64,000 bases of DNA from Candidatus Eiseniibacteriota bacterium (GTDB lineage Bacteria; Eisenbacteria; RBG-16-71-46): contig JADJLL010000001.1 in NCBI GenBank assembly GCA_016710095.1, forward strand, positions 124,001 through 188,000. Reading direction: 5' to 3'. Shown here one piece after another: positions 26,134 through 35,655 of the stretch. The notes below the pieces were generated by a model. It did not search any database and had not been told where the DNA came from. It saw nothing but the letters and a program-made list of their open reading frames with translations. The position numbers and the translations under genes are program-made. Each line of letters opens with the position of its first letter. The stretch's first letter is position 1.

Positions 26134-26343
26134 GGGGTCTCCTCCTGGGATGGAGTCAGGTCGCGGCATCCGGTGCGCCGCGGAGCCTTCGGATGCCGCG
26201 GGGTGCGGCCGCGATTCGAACGCACTCGTCCGGGAGGCGGGTGGCTTGCGCCCCTGCACGGTTTCGGGTTTTCTCACCGCGCACGTTGCGTTTTCCCGCG
26301 CGCGGCCTCCTTCGCGCCGCACTCCCGAACCCGGCGGATTCCC

Positions 26344-27621
26344 ATGCTCGACCTCAAGTTCCTCCGCAGCCACCGCGACAAGGTGGAAGCCGGCATCGCC
26401 CTCAAGGGCGTGACGGTGGACCTCGCCCGCTTCTACCAGATCGAAGAAAAGCGTCTCGCGCTCCTGCACGAGACCGAGCAGCTCAAGGCCTCGCGCAACG
26501 CCGCGAGCGAGCAGATCGCCCAGCTCAAGAAGACCGGGCAGGACGCGTCGGCGCAGATCGCCGAGATGCGCGCCGTGGGCGACAAGGTGAAGGAACTCGA
26601 CGAGCAGCTGCGCGCGCTGGAAGAGGAGAGCACGTCGCTCGCCGCGTGGTTCCCGAACATGCCGCACTCGAGCGTGCCCCCGGGCAGCAGCGCCGAGCAG
26701 AACCAGGTCGTGCGCCACTGGGGCGAGCGGCCGAAGTTCGACTTCGAGCCGAAGCCGCACTGGGAGCTCGCCACGAATCTCGGGCTGCTCGACTTCGAGC
26801 GTGCGAGCAAGATCTCGGGCTCGGGCTTCCTGCTCTTCACGGGCCTCGGTGCGCGGCTCGAACGCGCGCTCATCAGCTTCATGCTCGACTTCCACACGAC
26901 GAAGCACGGCTACACCGAGATGTCCGTGCCGCACGTGATCCGGCGCGCCGCGCTGCACGGCACCGGCCAGCTGCCGAAGCTCGAAGGCGACATGTATCAC
27001 ATCGGTGAGGACGACCTGTTCCTCAACCCGACCGCCGAAGTGCCGGTCACGAACATCTGGCGCGAGGAGATCCTCGAGCCGGGCAAGCTGCCGATCTACG
27101 CGACGGCGTACTGCGCGTCGTACCGCCGCGAGGCGGGCGCCGCGGGCCGCGACACGCGCGGCATGGTGCGCGTGCACCAGTTCGACAAGGTCGAGCTCGT
27201 GAAGTTCGTGGCGCCCGAGACCAGCTACGACGAGCACGAGAAGCTCGCGCGCGACGTGGCCGACATCTTCGAGGCGCTCGAACTGCCGTACCGCGTGCTG
27301 CTGCTGTGCTCGGGCGACATGAGCTTCGCCGCGGCCAAGTGCTACGACTTCGAAGTCTGGGCGCCGGGTCTGGGCGCTTGGCTCGAGTGCTCGTCGTGCT
27401 CGAACTTCGAGGACTTCCAGGCGCGCCGCATGGCGCTGCGCTTCCGCCGCGAGACCGGCGCGAAGGTCGAGTTCCCGCACACGCTCAACGCGTCGGGCGT
27501 CGCGCTGCCGCGCACGTTCGCGACGCTGCTCGAGAATCACCAGCGCGCGGACGGATCGGTCGCGATCCCGAAGGCGCTGCAGCCGTACCTGGGCGGGATG
27601 ACGGAGATCCGCCCGGCCTGA
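26344..27621 (+). CDS. serS: Seryl-tRNA synthetase
   Basis: 425 aa class II synthetase charging tRNA-Ser and tRNA-Sec. MLDLKFLRSHRDKVEAGIAL opens the N-terminal coiled-coil arm (about residues 1-105). The catalytic core has motif 1 (near VPHVIRRAALHGTGQLP), NPTAEVPVTN, motif 2 SYRREAGAAGRDTRG with RVHQFDKVE, and motif 3 LPRTFATLLENHQ. Length is normal. The start codon has no strong ribosome site. A sensor kinase follows 34 bp downstream. Confidence 0.98.
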   Translation: MLDLKFLRSHRDKVEAGIALKGVTVDLARFYQIEEKRLALLHETEQLKASRNAASEQIAQLKKTGQDASAQIAEMRAVGDKVKELDEQLRALEEESTSLAAWFPNMPHSSVPPGSSAEQNQVVRHWGERPKFDFEPKPHWELATNLGLLDFERASKISGSGFLLFTGLGARLERALISFMLDFHTTKHGYTEMSVPHVIRRAALHGTGQLPKLEGDMYHIGEDDLFLNPTAEVPVTNIWREEILEPGKLPIYATAYCASYRREAGAAGRDTRGMVRVHQFDKVELVKFVAPETSYDEHEKLARDVADIFEALELPYRVLLLCSGDMSFAAAKCYDFEVWAPGLGAWLECSSCSNFEDFQARRMALRFRRETGAKVEFPHTLNASGVALPRTFATLLENHQRADGSVAIPKALQPYLGGMTEIRPA

Positions 27622-27655
27622 CGCGAAGTCCGCGTCTCCACCGGAGGAATCGCGA

Positions 27656-28951
27656 GTGCCCGGACCCTTCGGCTCGATGCGGCTGGACGTGAAGGCGGTG
27701 TTCAAGACGGGACTGTTCATCGGCGGCGGCCTGCTGGTCGCCGCCGTGTTCCTTTTCACGCACCAGATGGTGCAGCGGCTGTCGATCGAAGTCGCCACCA
27801 CGAGCCGGGTGCTCGCTCGTTTCTGCGCCGAGGCGTCACTCCCCGCGACGCGCAATCCCGAACTGCGCCGGCTGCTCGGCGAAGTGCTCGAGAACGTCGA
27901 CTTCCCGATCGTGATCACCGACACGACGGGCCTGCCGCGCGCATGGCAGGACGTGGGCGTGTCGCACAAGCTCGTGTCCGAGGAATCGATCGACTCCCTC
28001 GCGGCGAACATGCCGGTCCTCGAGAGCACGCGGTTGCGCGTCGACGAAGTGCGCGCGGCGATTCCCGAGCTCGACAAGAAGAACCGCCCGATTCCCATGT
28101 GGCAGACGCGGCCCGACTCGCTGCGGCTCGGGTACGTGCACTACGGCGAGCCCGTCGTGCTGAACCGCCTGCGCTGGATGCCGTTCCTCGCGATCGGCGG
28201 CACGGGCCTGCTCATGCTGCTCGCGTTCGGCGGTCTCGCGGGCATCCGCGCCGCGGAGAAGCGCACGATCTGGGTCGGCATGGCGAAGGAGACCGCGCAC
28301 CAGCTCGGCACGCCGCTCTCGAGCCTCATGGGCTGGGTCGAACTGCTGCGTGCGAACGTCGAGGGCGCTCCGCCGGACGGCGACGTCGCGATCCCGCGGG
28401 CCGAGCTCGCCGAGACGCTCGACGACATGGAAGGGGACATCGACCGGCTCAACAAGGTCGCGCAGCGTTTCAGCCACATCGGCTCGGCGCCGCAGCTGCA
28501 CCTGCAGGACGTGACGCCCGTCGTGCGCGAGGCCGTGCAGTACATGCGCCGGCGCGTGTCGCAGCGCGAGGGCGGCATCGAGCTGCGCGAACGCTACGAG
28601 GAAGTGCCGCCGGTGAACCTCAACCGCGAGCTGCTCGAGTGGGCGGTCGAGAACCTGCTCACGAACGCGATCTCCGCGCTCGACAAGTCGCCCGGCGTGA
28701 TCGAGATCACGGTCGAGCGCCGTGCGGAAACGGAAGAGGTCGAGGTGCTCGTGAGCGACAACGGCCGCGGCATGTCGCGCGAGGAGCAGCGCCGCGCGTT
28801 CGAGCCGGGCTACACGACGAAGCGCCGCGGCTGGGGACTGGGGCTGGCGCTCGCGCGCCGCGTGGTCGAGGACTACCACGCGGGTCGCATCGGCATCCGC
28901 CACAGTGCGCCGGGGCAGGGCACGATCATGGTGATCCGCTTCCCGACGTGA
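27656..28951 (+). CDS. Membrane sensor histidine kinase
   Basis: 431 aa from GTG 27656 with GGAGGA 7 nt upstream. Two membrane helices (about residues 19-38 and 175-200) flank a periplasmic sensor domain. The phospho-acceptor H box MAKETAHQLGTPLSSLMGW (His near residue 214) is followed by N box NLLTNAISALD, G1 DNGRGM and G2 WGLGLALAR. No receiver gene is adjacent. The H-box wording resembles, from memory, kinases common in Bacteroidetes, including PorY-like kinases. The window's orphan PorX-like regulator (35656) is therefore a candidate partner, though this is unproven. Grouping with serS may be incidental. Confidence 0.92.
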   Translation: MPGPFGSMRLDVKAVFKTGLFIGGGLLVAAVFLFTHQMVQRLSIEVATTSRVLARFCAEASLPATRNPELRRLLGEVLENVDFPIVITDTTGLPRAWQDVGVSHKLVSEESIDSLAANMPVLESTRLRVDEVRAAIPELDKKNRPIPMWQTRPDSLRLGYVHYGEPVVLNRLRWMPFLAIGGTGLLMLLAFGGLAGIRAAEKRTIWVGMAKETAHQLGTPLSSLMGWVELLRANVEGAPPDGDVAIPRAELAETLDDMEGDIDRLNKVAQRFSHIGSAPQLHLQDVTPVVREAVQYMRRRVSQREGGIELRERYEEVPPVNLNRELLEWAVENLLTNAISALDKSPGVIEITVERRAETEEVEVLVSDNGRGMSREEQRRAFEPGYTTKRRGWGLGLALARRVVEDYHAGRIGIRHSAPGQGTIMVIRFPT

Positions 28952-28966
28952 TCCCGGCGTTTTGCG

Positions 28967-28995
28967 TTTCACGGCCGTGCGCGCTTCGTTAGGCT
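28967..28995 (+). promoter_or_regulatory. Candidate promoter for CHAT gene
   Basis: TTTCAC (28967-28972), a 17-bp spacer and TAGGCT (28990-28995). The ATG is 8 nt downstream and there is no ribosome site, suggesting a leaderless message. Confidence 0.35.
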
Positions 28996-29003
28996 GTTCC
29001 GCC

Positions 29004-32000
29004 ATGCGATTCCACCGAATGCTCCCACCGCTGCTCGCGCTGCTCCTCTCGTGCTTCGCCGCGCCCGTCGTGCGCGCGGGCGGCATGTCCGACGCCGAGT
29101 ACGCGAAGCTCAAGTCGCAGCTCTCCGACCTCGTGGACGCACAGCGCTACGCCGCGGCCGACAGCCTGCTGAAGCCGTGGTGGGCGCGCGTCGTTCCCGA
29201 CTCCGCGAAGCATCCCGGCCCCGCCGGCCGGATCATCCAGTGGCAGGCGACGATCTACTCCGATTCCTGGTCCGACAGCGCGCGGCTCCCCGGCAGTTGG
29301 ACGCCCGCGCAGTCGTACGACTGGCTCGTGGTGGCCTCACGGCTGCTGCTGCGCGGATACGGCAACGACTCGGCGGAGCGGATGGAGGAACTCCGGCTGC
29401 GGGCCGACATCGCGCGCGACCTCGAGCGGTACGCGCTCGCCGACTCGCTCGGGCGCGAACGGATCGCGCTCGCCCGGCGCGTGCGGCCGGAGCGTCCGCG
29501 GCTCGTGGCGCTCGCGCTGCTCGGGCTCGCGGCGTCCCAGAGCCGCGCCGGCGAATACCGCGCGAGCAACGCGTGCCTCGACTCGGCGCTCGCGATCTAC
29601 GAGAGCATGGCGCATCCGGACACGAGCGACATCGCCACCGCGCTCAACGGCCGCGCGAGCAACTGGATCATGCTCCGCGCCGACGACGCCGCCGAGCGCG
29701 ACCTGCTCGCCGCGCTCGACCTGCGCGAGCGCACGCGCAGTCCGCAGTACGAGCGCGCGCAGATCATCGGCAACCTCGCGATCATCGCGTACCGCCGGGG
29801 AGACGCGGTGAAGGCGGCCGACCTCTACACGCGCTCGTACGACCTCTATCGCACGAACGATCCGCCGCAGTGGAGAGGGGCGGGCTGGATGTTGTCCGGG
29901 CTCGCGAGCAGCGACGGACTCGCGGGGCGACTCGCCGACGCGGTGCGGCACCTTCGGGAGGGAGTCGCGATCCTCGAGCGCGAATGGGGCAAGGAGCACC
30001 GGCTCGTCGCTCGCCACTACCTGCAGTACGCGATCGCGCTGCGCGAGGTGGGGGACGCCGAAGGCTCGTACGAGGCGCTCGAGCACGGGCTGGGCATCAT
30101 CGACCGGCACGGCGGGGAGTCGCCGAGCTTCGTGATCCAGTACGCCGTCGAGCGCGCGAAGGTGCTCATGGCCCGCGGCAATCCCGCGGCCGCGGAGTCC
30201 GTGCTCGTCGTCTCGATCGCGCGTTCGGATTCGCTCTTCGGGCCGAACGCGAGCTGGCGTACGAACATGTGCGCCACGCTCGCGTGGACGCGCATCGCCC
30301 TCGGCGACAGCGCCGGGGCGCTCGCCGCGCGGCAGGAGCGCTACGACCTCGAGGTCGCGCGTTCGGGGCCGGCGTCCTCGCGGTCGGTCGAGTACGCCTA
30401 CGACCTCGCTCATTTCCCGGACGCGACCGGTGCGCCTTCGCTCGAACGGGCGCGGCGCGCGCTCGAAGGCTTCGAACGGCTCGGAGAGCTCGGCACGATG
30501 AACCTGCCGTGGGCCCGGCAGCTCGTCGCGCGCGCGCTGCACGTGCGCGGACGCTCCACCGAGGGGTTCGCGCTCGCGCTCGAAGCGGAGCGCGGATTCC
30601 GCACGCAGTTCGACCTCGCGGCGCGCGGCTTCACGGCGCACGAGGCGATCAAGATGGAGCGCACGCGTCCGCGCCCGCTCAACGTCGCATGGCGCGGCTG
30701 GCGTGCGTCGCGCCCCGCCGACCGCGCGCGATTCACGCGCGAACTGTGGGACGAAGTCGTGCGCTCCCGCGCGCGCGTGTTCGACGAGCTGGCCACGCGT
30801 CATCGCGTGCTCACGCTGGCCGACGATTCGAGCCGCGTCGCGCTCGAGGAGCTGCAGCGCGCGTCGACGGACCTGTCGAAGCTCGTGCTCGCCGCGGGCG
30901 CCGACACGTCCCGCAAGGCGCACGAACGTCTGCGCGCCGCCCGCGAACGCCAGGCGCAGGCGGAGCGTGCGCTCGCGCTCGCGAGCGAGTCCTTCCGCAC
31001 GGACGAATCCGGCGCGCGCGCCGCGCTCGCGGACGTCGAGCGCGTGCTGCGGCCCAACGGAGCGCTCGTGTCGTTCGCGCGCTTCGGTCCCGCGAAGCCG
31101 GGCGAGAGCGACGAGTACGCCGCCTTCGTGCGAACGCCTTCCGGGGCCGTGCGCGGCTTCGCGCTCGGACGCGCCGACGCGGTGGACTCGCTGCTCGCGC
31201 GCTGGCGCGCCGACCTGTCGCCGTCCGCCGCGCGCCGCACTCCCATCGCGTGGCGCGTGAGCGGTGCCGCGCTGCGCCGTCGCGTGTGGGATCCCATCGC
31301 TCCGGCGCTCGCGGGCGCCACGGAAGTCTGGCTCGTGCCCGACGGCGCGCTCGCGAGCCTGCCGTGGCTCGCGCTGCCGGTCGGGACGAGCGGCACGCTG
31401 CTCGACGCGCCCTTCCTGCTGCGCCGTGTCGAGAGCGAGCGCGACCTGATCTCGACCGCCTCGCCGGCGAGCGGCAGCGGCCTTCTCGCGCTGGGTGGGG
31501 CGGAGTTCTCTCGCCCATCCGATGCGCCCGCCGCCCGCGACACGTCGTCCGCCGCGGCCGAGAGCGACGTCGCATGCGGCGCGCTGCGCGGTCCCTTCGC
31601 GCCGCTGCCCGGCACGCTCGCCGAGATCGCCGAAGTGGCCGCGCACTGGCGCGAGGCCGCGCCCGCCGAGCGCGCGCTCGCGCTGTCCGGCGCGGATGCG
31701 TCCGAACGGGAGTTCCGCGCGCGGGCGCCGGGGCGTCGCGTGCTGCACGTCGCGACGCACGCGTTCTCACTGGACGGCGCTTGCGAACTCGGCGGCTCGA
31801 CGCCCGGTACGCGTGGCCTGCGCGGCATCGGTGGTCTCGCGAGCACGCCTTCCGGCACGGCGCGACTACGGAGGACGAGTCCGCGATCGCCCTGCCCTCG
31901 TTCGGCGCGCAGGCGTTGCTCGGCACCGGGCTGCTCTTCACGGGCGCGGAGCACGCGGCCACGCGCCCCGCCGACGACGACGGCGTGCTCGGCTCCGAGG

Positions 32001-32326
32001 AGATCGCCGCGCTCGACCTGCGCGGCGTGCAGCTCGCGGTGCTGTCGGCATGCGATACCGGGCTCGGCGAGCAGCTCGCGGGCGAAGGCACGCTCGGGCT
32101 CGAGCGCGCGTTCCGCGTGGCCGGCGTGCGCGCGACGCTCGCCTCGCTCTGGCCGGTGGACGACGAGGCGAGCCGGGCGTGGATGCGCGTGTTCTATGGC
32201 GCAGGCGGTGCCGAACCCGGTGCGGGAGCGCGCGCGGCGCGAAAGCCGCGCGCGGTGCGTGCGATGCCGGGCCGGGCGCATCCGTTCTGGTTGGCGGCGT
32301 TCCAGGTGACGGGCGCGCCGCGCTGA
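29004..32326 (+). CDS. Secreted TPR-CHAT (caspase-like) protein, one apparent frameshift
   Basis: About 1107 aa after correction. A signal peptide (RFHRMLPPLLALLLSCFAAP) directs export. Residues about 30-560 are helical TPR-type repeats (SLGRERIALARRVRPERPRL, LYTRSYDLYRTN). The C-terminal CHAT domain carries the catalytic dyad: His in LHVATHAFS (near residue 918) and Cys in LAVLSACDTGLG (near 1016), then ATLASLWPVDDEAS and a terminal HPFWLAAFQVTGAPR. The His and Cys lie in different frames; one base is missing between about 31835 and 31865. CHAT proteins are caspase-fold proteases (separase/caspase clan); an exported one probably cleaves envelope or external proteins. A strong bidirectional hairpin follows. 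Confidence 0.85.
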
Positions 32327-32363
32327 CGGCAGCCGCCGAAGGCGCCGAAGGCGCCGGACACAC

Positions 32364-32400
32364 GAACGCCGCGAAGGTCTTCGGGCCCTTCGCGGCGTTC
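32364..32400. terminator. Bidirectional terminator between convergent genes
   Basis: A perfect 14-bp stem GAACGCCGCGAAGG (32364-32377) with CCTTCGCGGCGTTC (32387-32400) and a 9-nt loop. It lies between the CHAT gene and the convergent DUF4097 gene. T-tracts are poor on both sides. Confidence 0.65.
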
Positions 32401-32419
32401 CTGCGTTCTGCGTTCTGGT

Positions 32420-33295
32420 CTACTCCGACAATGCGAGCGTCAGCCGGCCGTCCCCCGTGCGCAGGCGCAGCGGCGTCTTGCCGCCGTTCAGTTCGCCGCG
32501 CAGCGTGTGGTGCGTCATGCCGCCCGACACGTCGACCGGCAGGTCCACGTGCAGCGAGCCGTCGTGCGTCGCCGCGTCGACGAGCGCGGCGAGATCGCGC
32601 GGAATGCGCATGGTCACCGAACCGTCGCCCGAGGTGACGTCCCACGCCTCGACCAGCTTCGAACCGCGCCGCGCCGAGACGTTCATCGAACCGTCGCCCG
32701 TGCGCAGCGACAACCGGTCGAAGCGTCCGCTCACACGCACGCGCCCGTCGGTCGTGATCGCGGACAGCGAGCCGTCGATGTCGTCGGCGTCGATGCCGCC
32801 GTCGCCGGTGAAGAGCCGCACCTCGCCGCGCTGGCCCACCACCGTGATGTGGCCGTCGCCGGTACGCGCCTGCAGCGCGCCCGTGCCGGGGCGGACGTCG
32901 ATGCTGCCGTCACCGGTCTGGATCTCGAGGTCGCAGGTTTCGGGCACCTCGACGAGGATCGTGAACTCCTCGGTCATGCCGCCGAACACCACCACGCTGC
33001 CGCGCTCGCGTCCCGTGATCTTGATGTCGTCGCCGTTCTGCGCCAGCTCGATGAGCGGCTCGCGCGGCTCGGAGTGCCAGCCCCACACGCGGACCTTGTA
33101 CTCGATGCGCGTGTGCACGGTGCCGGCGCCCGCGCGCACGATGCGCACGTCGCCGTCGTTGGTGTTCACGTGGACGACGGGCTTGGCGCCGACCGTCCAG
33201 GTCTTCTCCCAGACACGCGCCGACGCGTCGCCGGCGTGGGAGGTGGTCAGGGCGGCCGTGACGGCGAGTGCGGCCGCGAGAGTGGCGAGACGCAT
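32420..33295 (-). CDS. Secreted DUF4097-type beta-solenoid protein
   Basis: 291 aa. ATG 33295 has GGAGG 8 nt upstream and a signal peptide (MRLATLAAALAVTAALTTSHA). The mature chain has repeated TGDG motifs every 20-25 residues (IQTGDGSIDV, ARTGDGHITV, FTGDGGIDA, LRTGDGSMNV, RTGDGRLTL), the hallmark of the DUF4097/GIN-domain beta-solenoid family. These are often envelope-associated; function is poorly defined. A second family member, built on TSGD repeats, is at 61051. Confidence 0.85.
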   Translation of the reverse strand: MRLATLAAALAVTAALTTSHAGDASARVWEKTWTVGAKPVVHVNTNDGDVRIVRAGAGTVHTRIEYKVRVWGWHSEPREPLIELAQNGDDIKITGRERGSVVVFGGMTEEFTILVEVPETCDLEIQTGDGSIDVRPGTGALQARTGDGHITVVGQRGEVRLFTGDGGIDADDIDGSLSAITTDGRVRVSGRFDRLSLRTGDGSMNVSARRGSKLVEAWDVTSGDGSVTMRIPRDLAALVDAATHDGSLHVDLPVDVSGGMTHHTLRGELNGGKTPLRLRTGDGRLTLALSE

Positions 33296-33379
33296 GCGGG
33301 GAACCTCCGGAGCAGTGGAAAGGGGCGCGAATGTACCGCCCCTACGCCCGTCCGCGCCCGGAGGTTGCGCCGCCGCCGA

Positions 33380-35338
33380 TCAGACCTCGAACCGGGCCAC
33401 GACACCCATGAGCCGTTCGCCGGTCTCGGTCGTGCCGCGAGCCGCGTCCGAGAGCTTCGACGCCTCGTCCGCCATGGACTGGACCGAACCCGCCATCTGG
33501 TCGATCACGCCCCGGATCTCGATCAGGTCCTCCGCCTGCCGCTGAGCCGAGCCCGCGATCGTGTTCGACAGCTCGCTCGCCTGGCGGACCGACTGGACGA
33601 TCGTCTCGAGCGTCTCGCCCGAGCGCCGGACCAGCGCCGCGCTCGACTCGACGCGCTCGCCGGTCTCGAGGATGAGCGCGCGGATTTCCTTGGCGGAGTC
33701 CGCGCTGCGTCCGGCCAGCGAACGGACTTCCTGCGCGACGACCGCGAAGCCGCGGCCGTTCTCGCCGGCGCGGGCGGCTTCGACCGACGCGTTCAGCGCG
33801 AGCAGGTTGGTGCGGAAGGCGATCTCGTCGATCACGCCGACGATGTCCGCGATCCGGCGGGACTGCACCTCGACCTCCTGCATCGCCGCGACCGCGTCCT
33901 GCACCACGCGGCCGCCGCTCTCGGCGGCGGTGCGCGCCTCGGCGGTCGCGCGGCTGGCGGCGCCGGCATCGGCCGAGTTGCGCTCCGTGGACTCCGCGAG
34001 CGCGCGCAGCTGCGCCGTGGTCTCCTCGACGTTGCCCGCCTGCATGGCGGCCTGCTGCGTGAGCGAGTCGCTCACCTGCGCGAACTCGTGCGCGGCCTCG
34101 ACGACCGCGCGTCCGGCGTCGCTCGCCTCGCGCATCGCCTCGCGCGTGCTGCCGACTGCGGTGTTGAGCGCCTGCGCGAAGCGCGCGAGTTCGTCCTCGC
34201 CCCGCACGGCCGCGGTCTGCGTGAGATCGCCCCCGGCGACGCGCTCGAGCACGTCCACGCCCTCGGCCAGCGGCCGCGTGACGCGCCGGATGGCGGCGCG
34301 CGCGGCGAACGCGATCGGGATCAGCGCGAGCAGCACGCCGAAGACGGCGAACGTGCTCGTCGAACGCGCGTGCGCGAACACCGTGGCCGTGGGGACCGAG
34401 ACGACCATCGCCCACACGTCGCCGCCGCGTCCCGCGCGGAACGGCACGTACGTGCGCACGACTTCCGCGCGCGACTGGTCGTCCTTCTCGATCGCGCGGT
34501 ACGACTCGCCGCGCTTGAGCGCGTCCCACGCCTTCTCGAGCGAGGGCAGCTCCGACGCGGGGCGGCCGAGCCGCGTCGCGTCGGGATGGCCGACCCAGGT
34601 GCCGCCGCTGCTCACGAGCGACAGGTAACCGGTCTGCATCGGGCGATGCTGCGCGAGCGACTTCTGCACGTCGGCGAGCGCGAGATCGGCGCCCGCGACG
34701 GCGACGAACTTGTCGCGGTCCCAGAACGGTACGCACACGCTCGTCATGAGCACCGAGTCGCGGTCCACGAGGTCCTTGTACGGCTCCATGAGCATCTCGT
34801 GCCCGGACTTGCGCGGCAGCCAGTAGAAGTCGCCGGACTCGTAGTCGGACGGCGAGGGCTGGAGCCGGATGCGCCCTTCGCGCCGCACGTACCAGGGCAG
34901 GAAGCGGCCGGAGCCGTCGGCGGAACCCGAGCCGACGTGCGAGCCGTCCGCGCCGTCGAAGGCGTTCTGGTCGAACTCGACCCACGCGCCGAGCATGCCG
35001 GGCGAACCGGCGACCGCGCGCGCGATGAGCGATTCCGCCATGACGCGCGAAGGCGCGCCGTGGCGCAGCACGACCACGGCGTCGGCGAGCGAACGAGCGG
35101 ACTGGAACGGCAGCTCGAACGACGGCTGCACGTCGGCCGCGATGCGCCGCGCGGTGGTCTCGAGTTCCTCGTACGCCGCCGTGCGCGCTTCCGCGCGCAG
35201 GCGGATCGACAGCCCGACCGCGAGCACGCCGAGCACGAGCGAGGACGTGAGCAGGAGCATCAGCGTGAGGCGGTTCGCGACACTCTTGCCGGCGAGACCG
35301 CGCCACCACGACGGGGACCAGATGGGCACTCGGTTCAT
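33380..35338 (-). CDS. Methyl-accepting chemotaxis protein (dCache sensor)
   Basis: 652 aa from ATG 35338. First membrane helix near residues 22-45 (LTLMLLLTSSLVLGVLAVGL), periplasmic dCache-type sensor at about 45-295 (GSGRFLPWYVRREG, VPFWDRDKFVAVAGADLALA), second helix at about 300-325, HAMP, then a signalling domain. The conserved hairpin tip EIAFRTNLLALNASVEAARA and the adjoining EVRSLAGRSADSAKEI are canonical. No cheA, cheW or cheR is nearby. The gene is divergent from the porX-like gene. The ligand is unknown. Confidence 0.94.
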   Translation of the reverse strand: MNRVPIWSPSWWRGLAGKSVANRLTLMLLLTSSLVLGVLAVGLSIRLRAEARTAAYEELETTARRIAADVQPSFELPFQSARSLADAVVVLRHGAPSRVMAESLIARAVAGSPGMLGAWVEFDQNAFDGADGSHVGSGSADGSGRFLPWYVRREGRIRLQPSPSDYESGDFYWLPRKSGHEMLMEPYKDLVDRDSVLMTSVCVPFWDRDKFVAVAGADLALADVQKSLAQHRPMQTGYLSLVSSGGTWVGHPDATRLGRPASELPSLEKAWDALKRGESYRAIEKDDQSRAEVVRTYVPFRAGRGGDVWAMVVSVPTATVFAHARSTSTFAVFGVLLALIPIAFAARAAIRRVTRPLAEGVDVLERVAGGDLTQTAAVRGEDELARFAQALNTAVGSTREAMREASDAGRAVVEAAHEFAQVSDSLTQQAAMQAGNVEETTAQLRALAESTERNSADAGAASRATAEARTAAESGGRVVQDAVAAMQEVEVQSRRIADIVGVIDEIAFRTNLLALNASVEAARAGENGRGFAVVAQEVRSLAGRSADSAKEIRALILETGERVESSAALVRRSGETLETIVQSVRQASELSNTIAGSAQRQAEDLIEIRGVIDQMAGSVQSMADEASKLSDAARGTTETGERLMGVVARFEV

Positions 35339-35655
35339 GACGAAGCTTTCGGGCAGGGTGGGACCGACGAAGGCGGGGGCGATCCTCAAGTATCGGAGCC
35401 GGGCCGGGCAGCTTGACCGGCGGGCCAACTCGGCGGCCCCGGTGCGGCAGCGCCCGGTCGTGCCCGGCGCGCGAACGGGGGCAAATGCCCGCCGCATCGG
35501 GCCCGGGTGTGCGCCGCGCGCCGCGCCGGCCTGCGACACGGGTGGCCCCCGTTCTTTCGCCCCGGGTGGCCCCGTTGGCCCCGGCCCGAAGGCCACCCTA
35601 TATTGTCGCCCCGATACCGGACCGCGCTTCCCGCCGATCGACGAGGGCCACGACC
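35339..35655. other. Divergent intergenic region, 317 bp
   Basis: GC-rich gap between the chemoreceptor (minus) and the PorX-like gene (plus). The only clear signal is the promoter at 35575-35604. No tRNA, repeat or extra gene is visible. Confidence 0.6.
35575..35604 (+). promoter_or_regulatory. Promoter of porX-tsaE-tsaB operon
   Basis: TTGGCC at 35575-35580, an 18-bp spacer and TATATT at 35599-35604, the only AT-rich hexamer in a very GC-rich gap. The predicted start is about 45 nt before the coding region. Confidence 0.55.
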
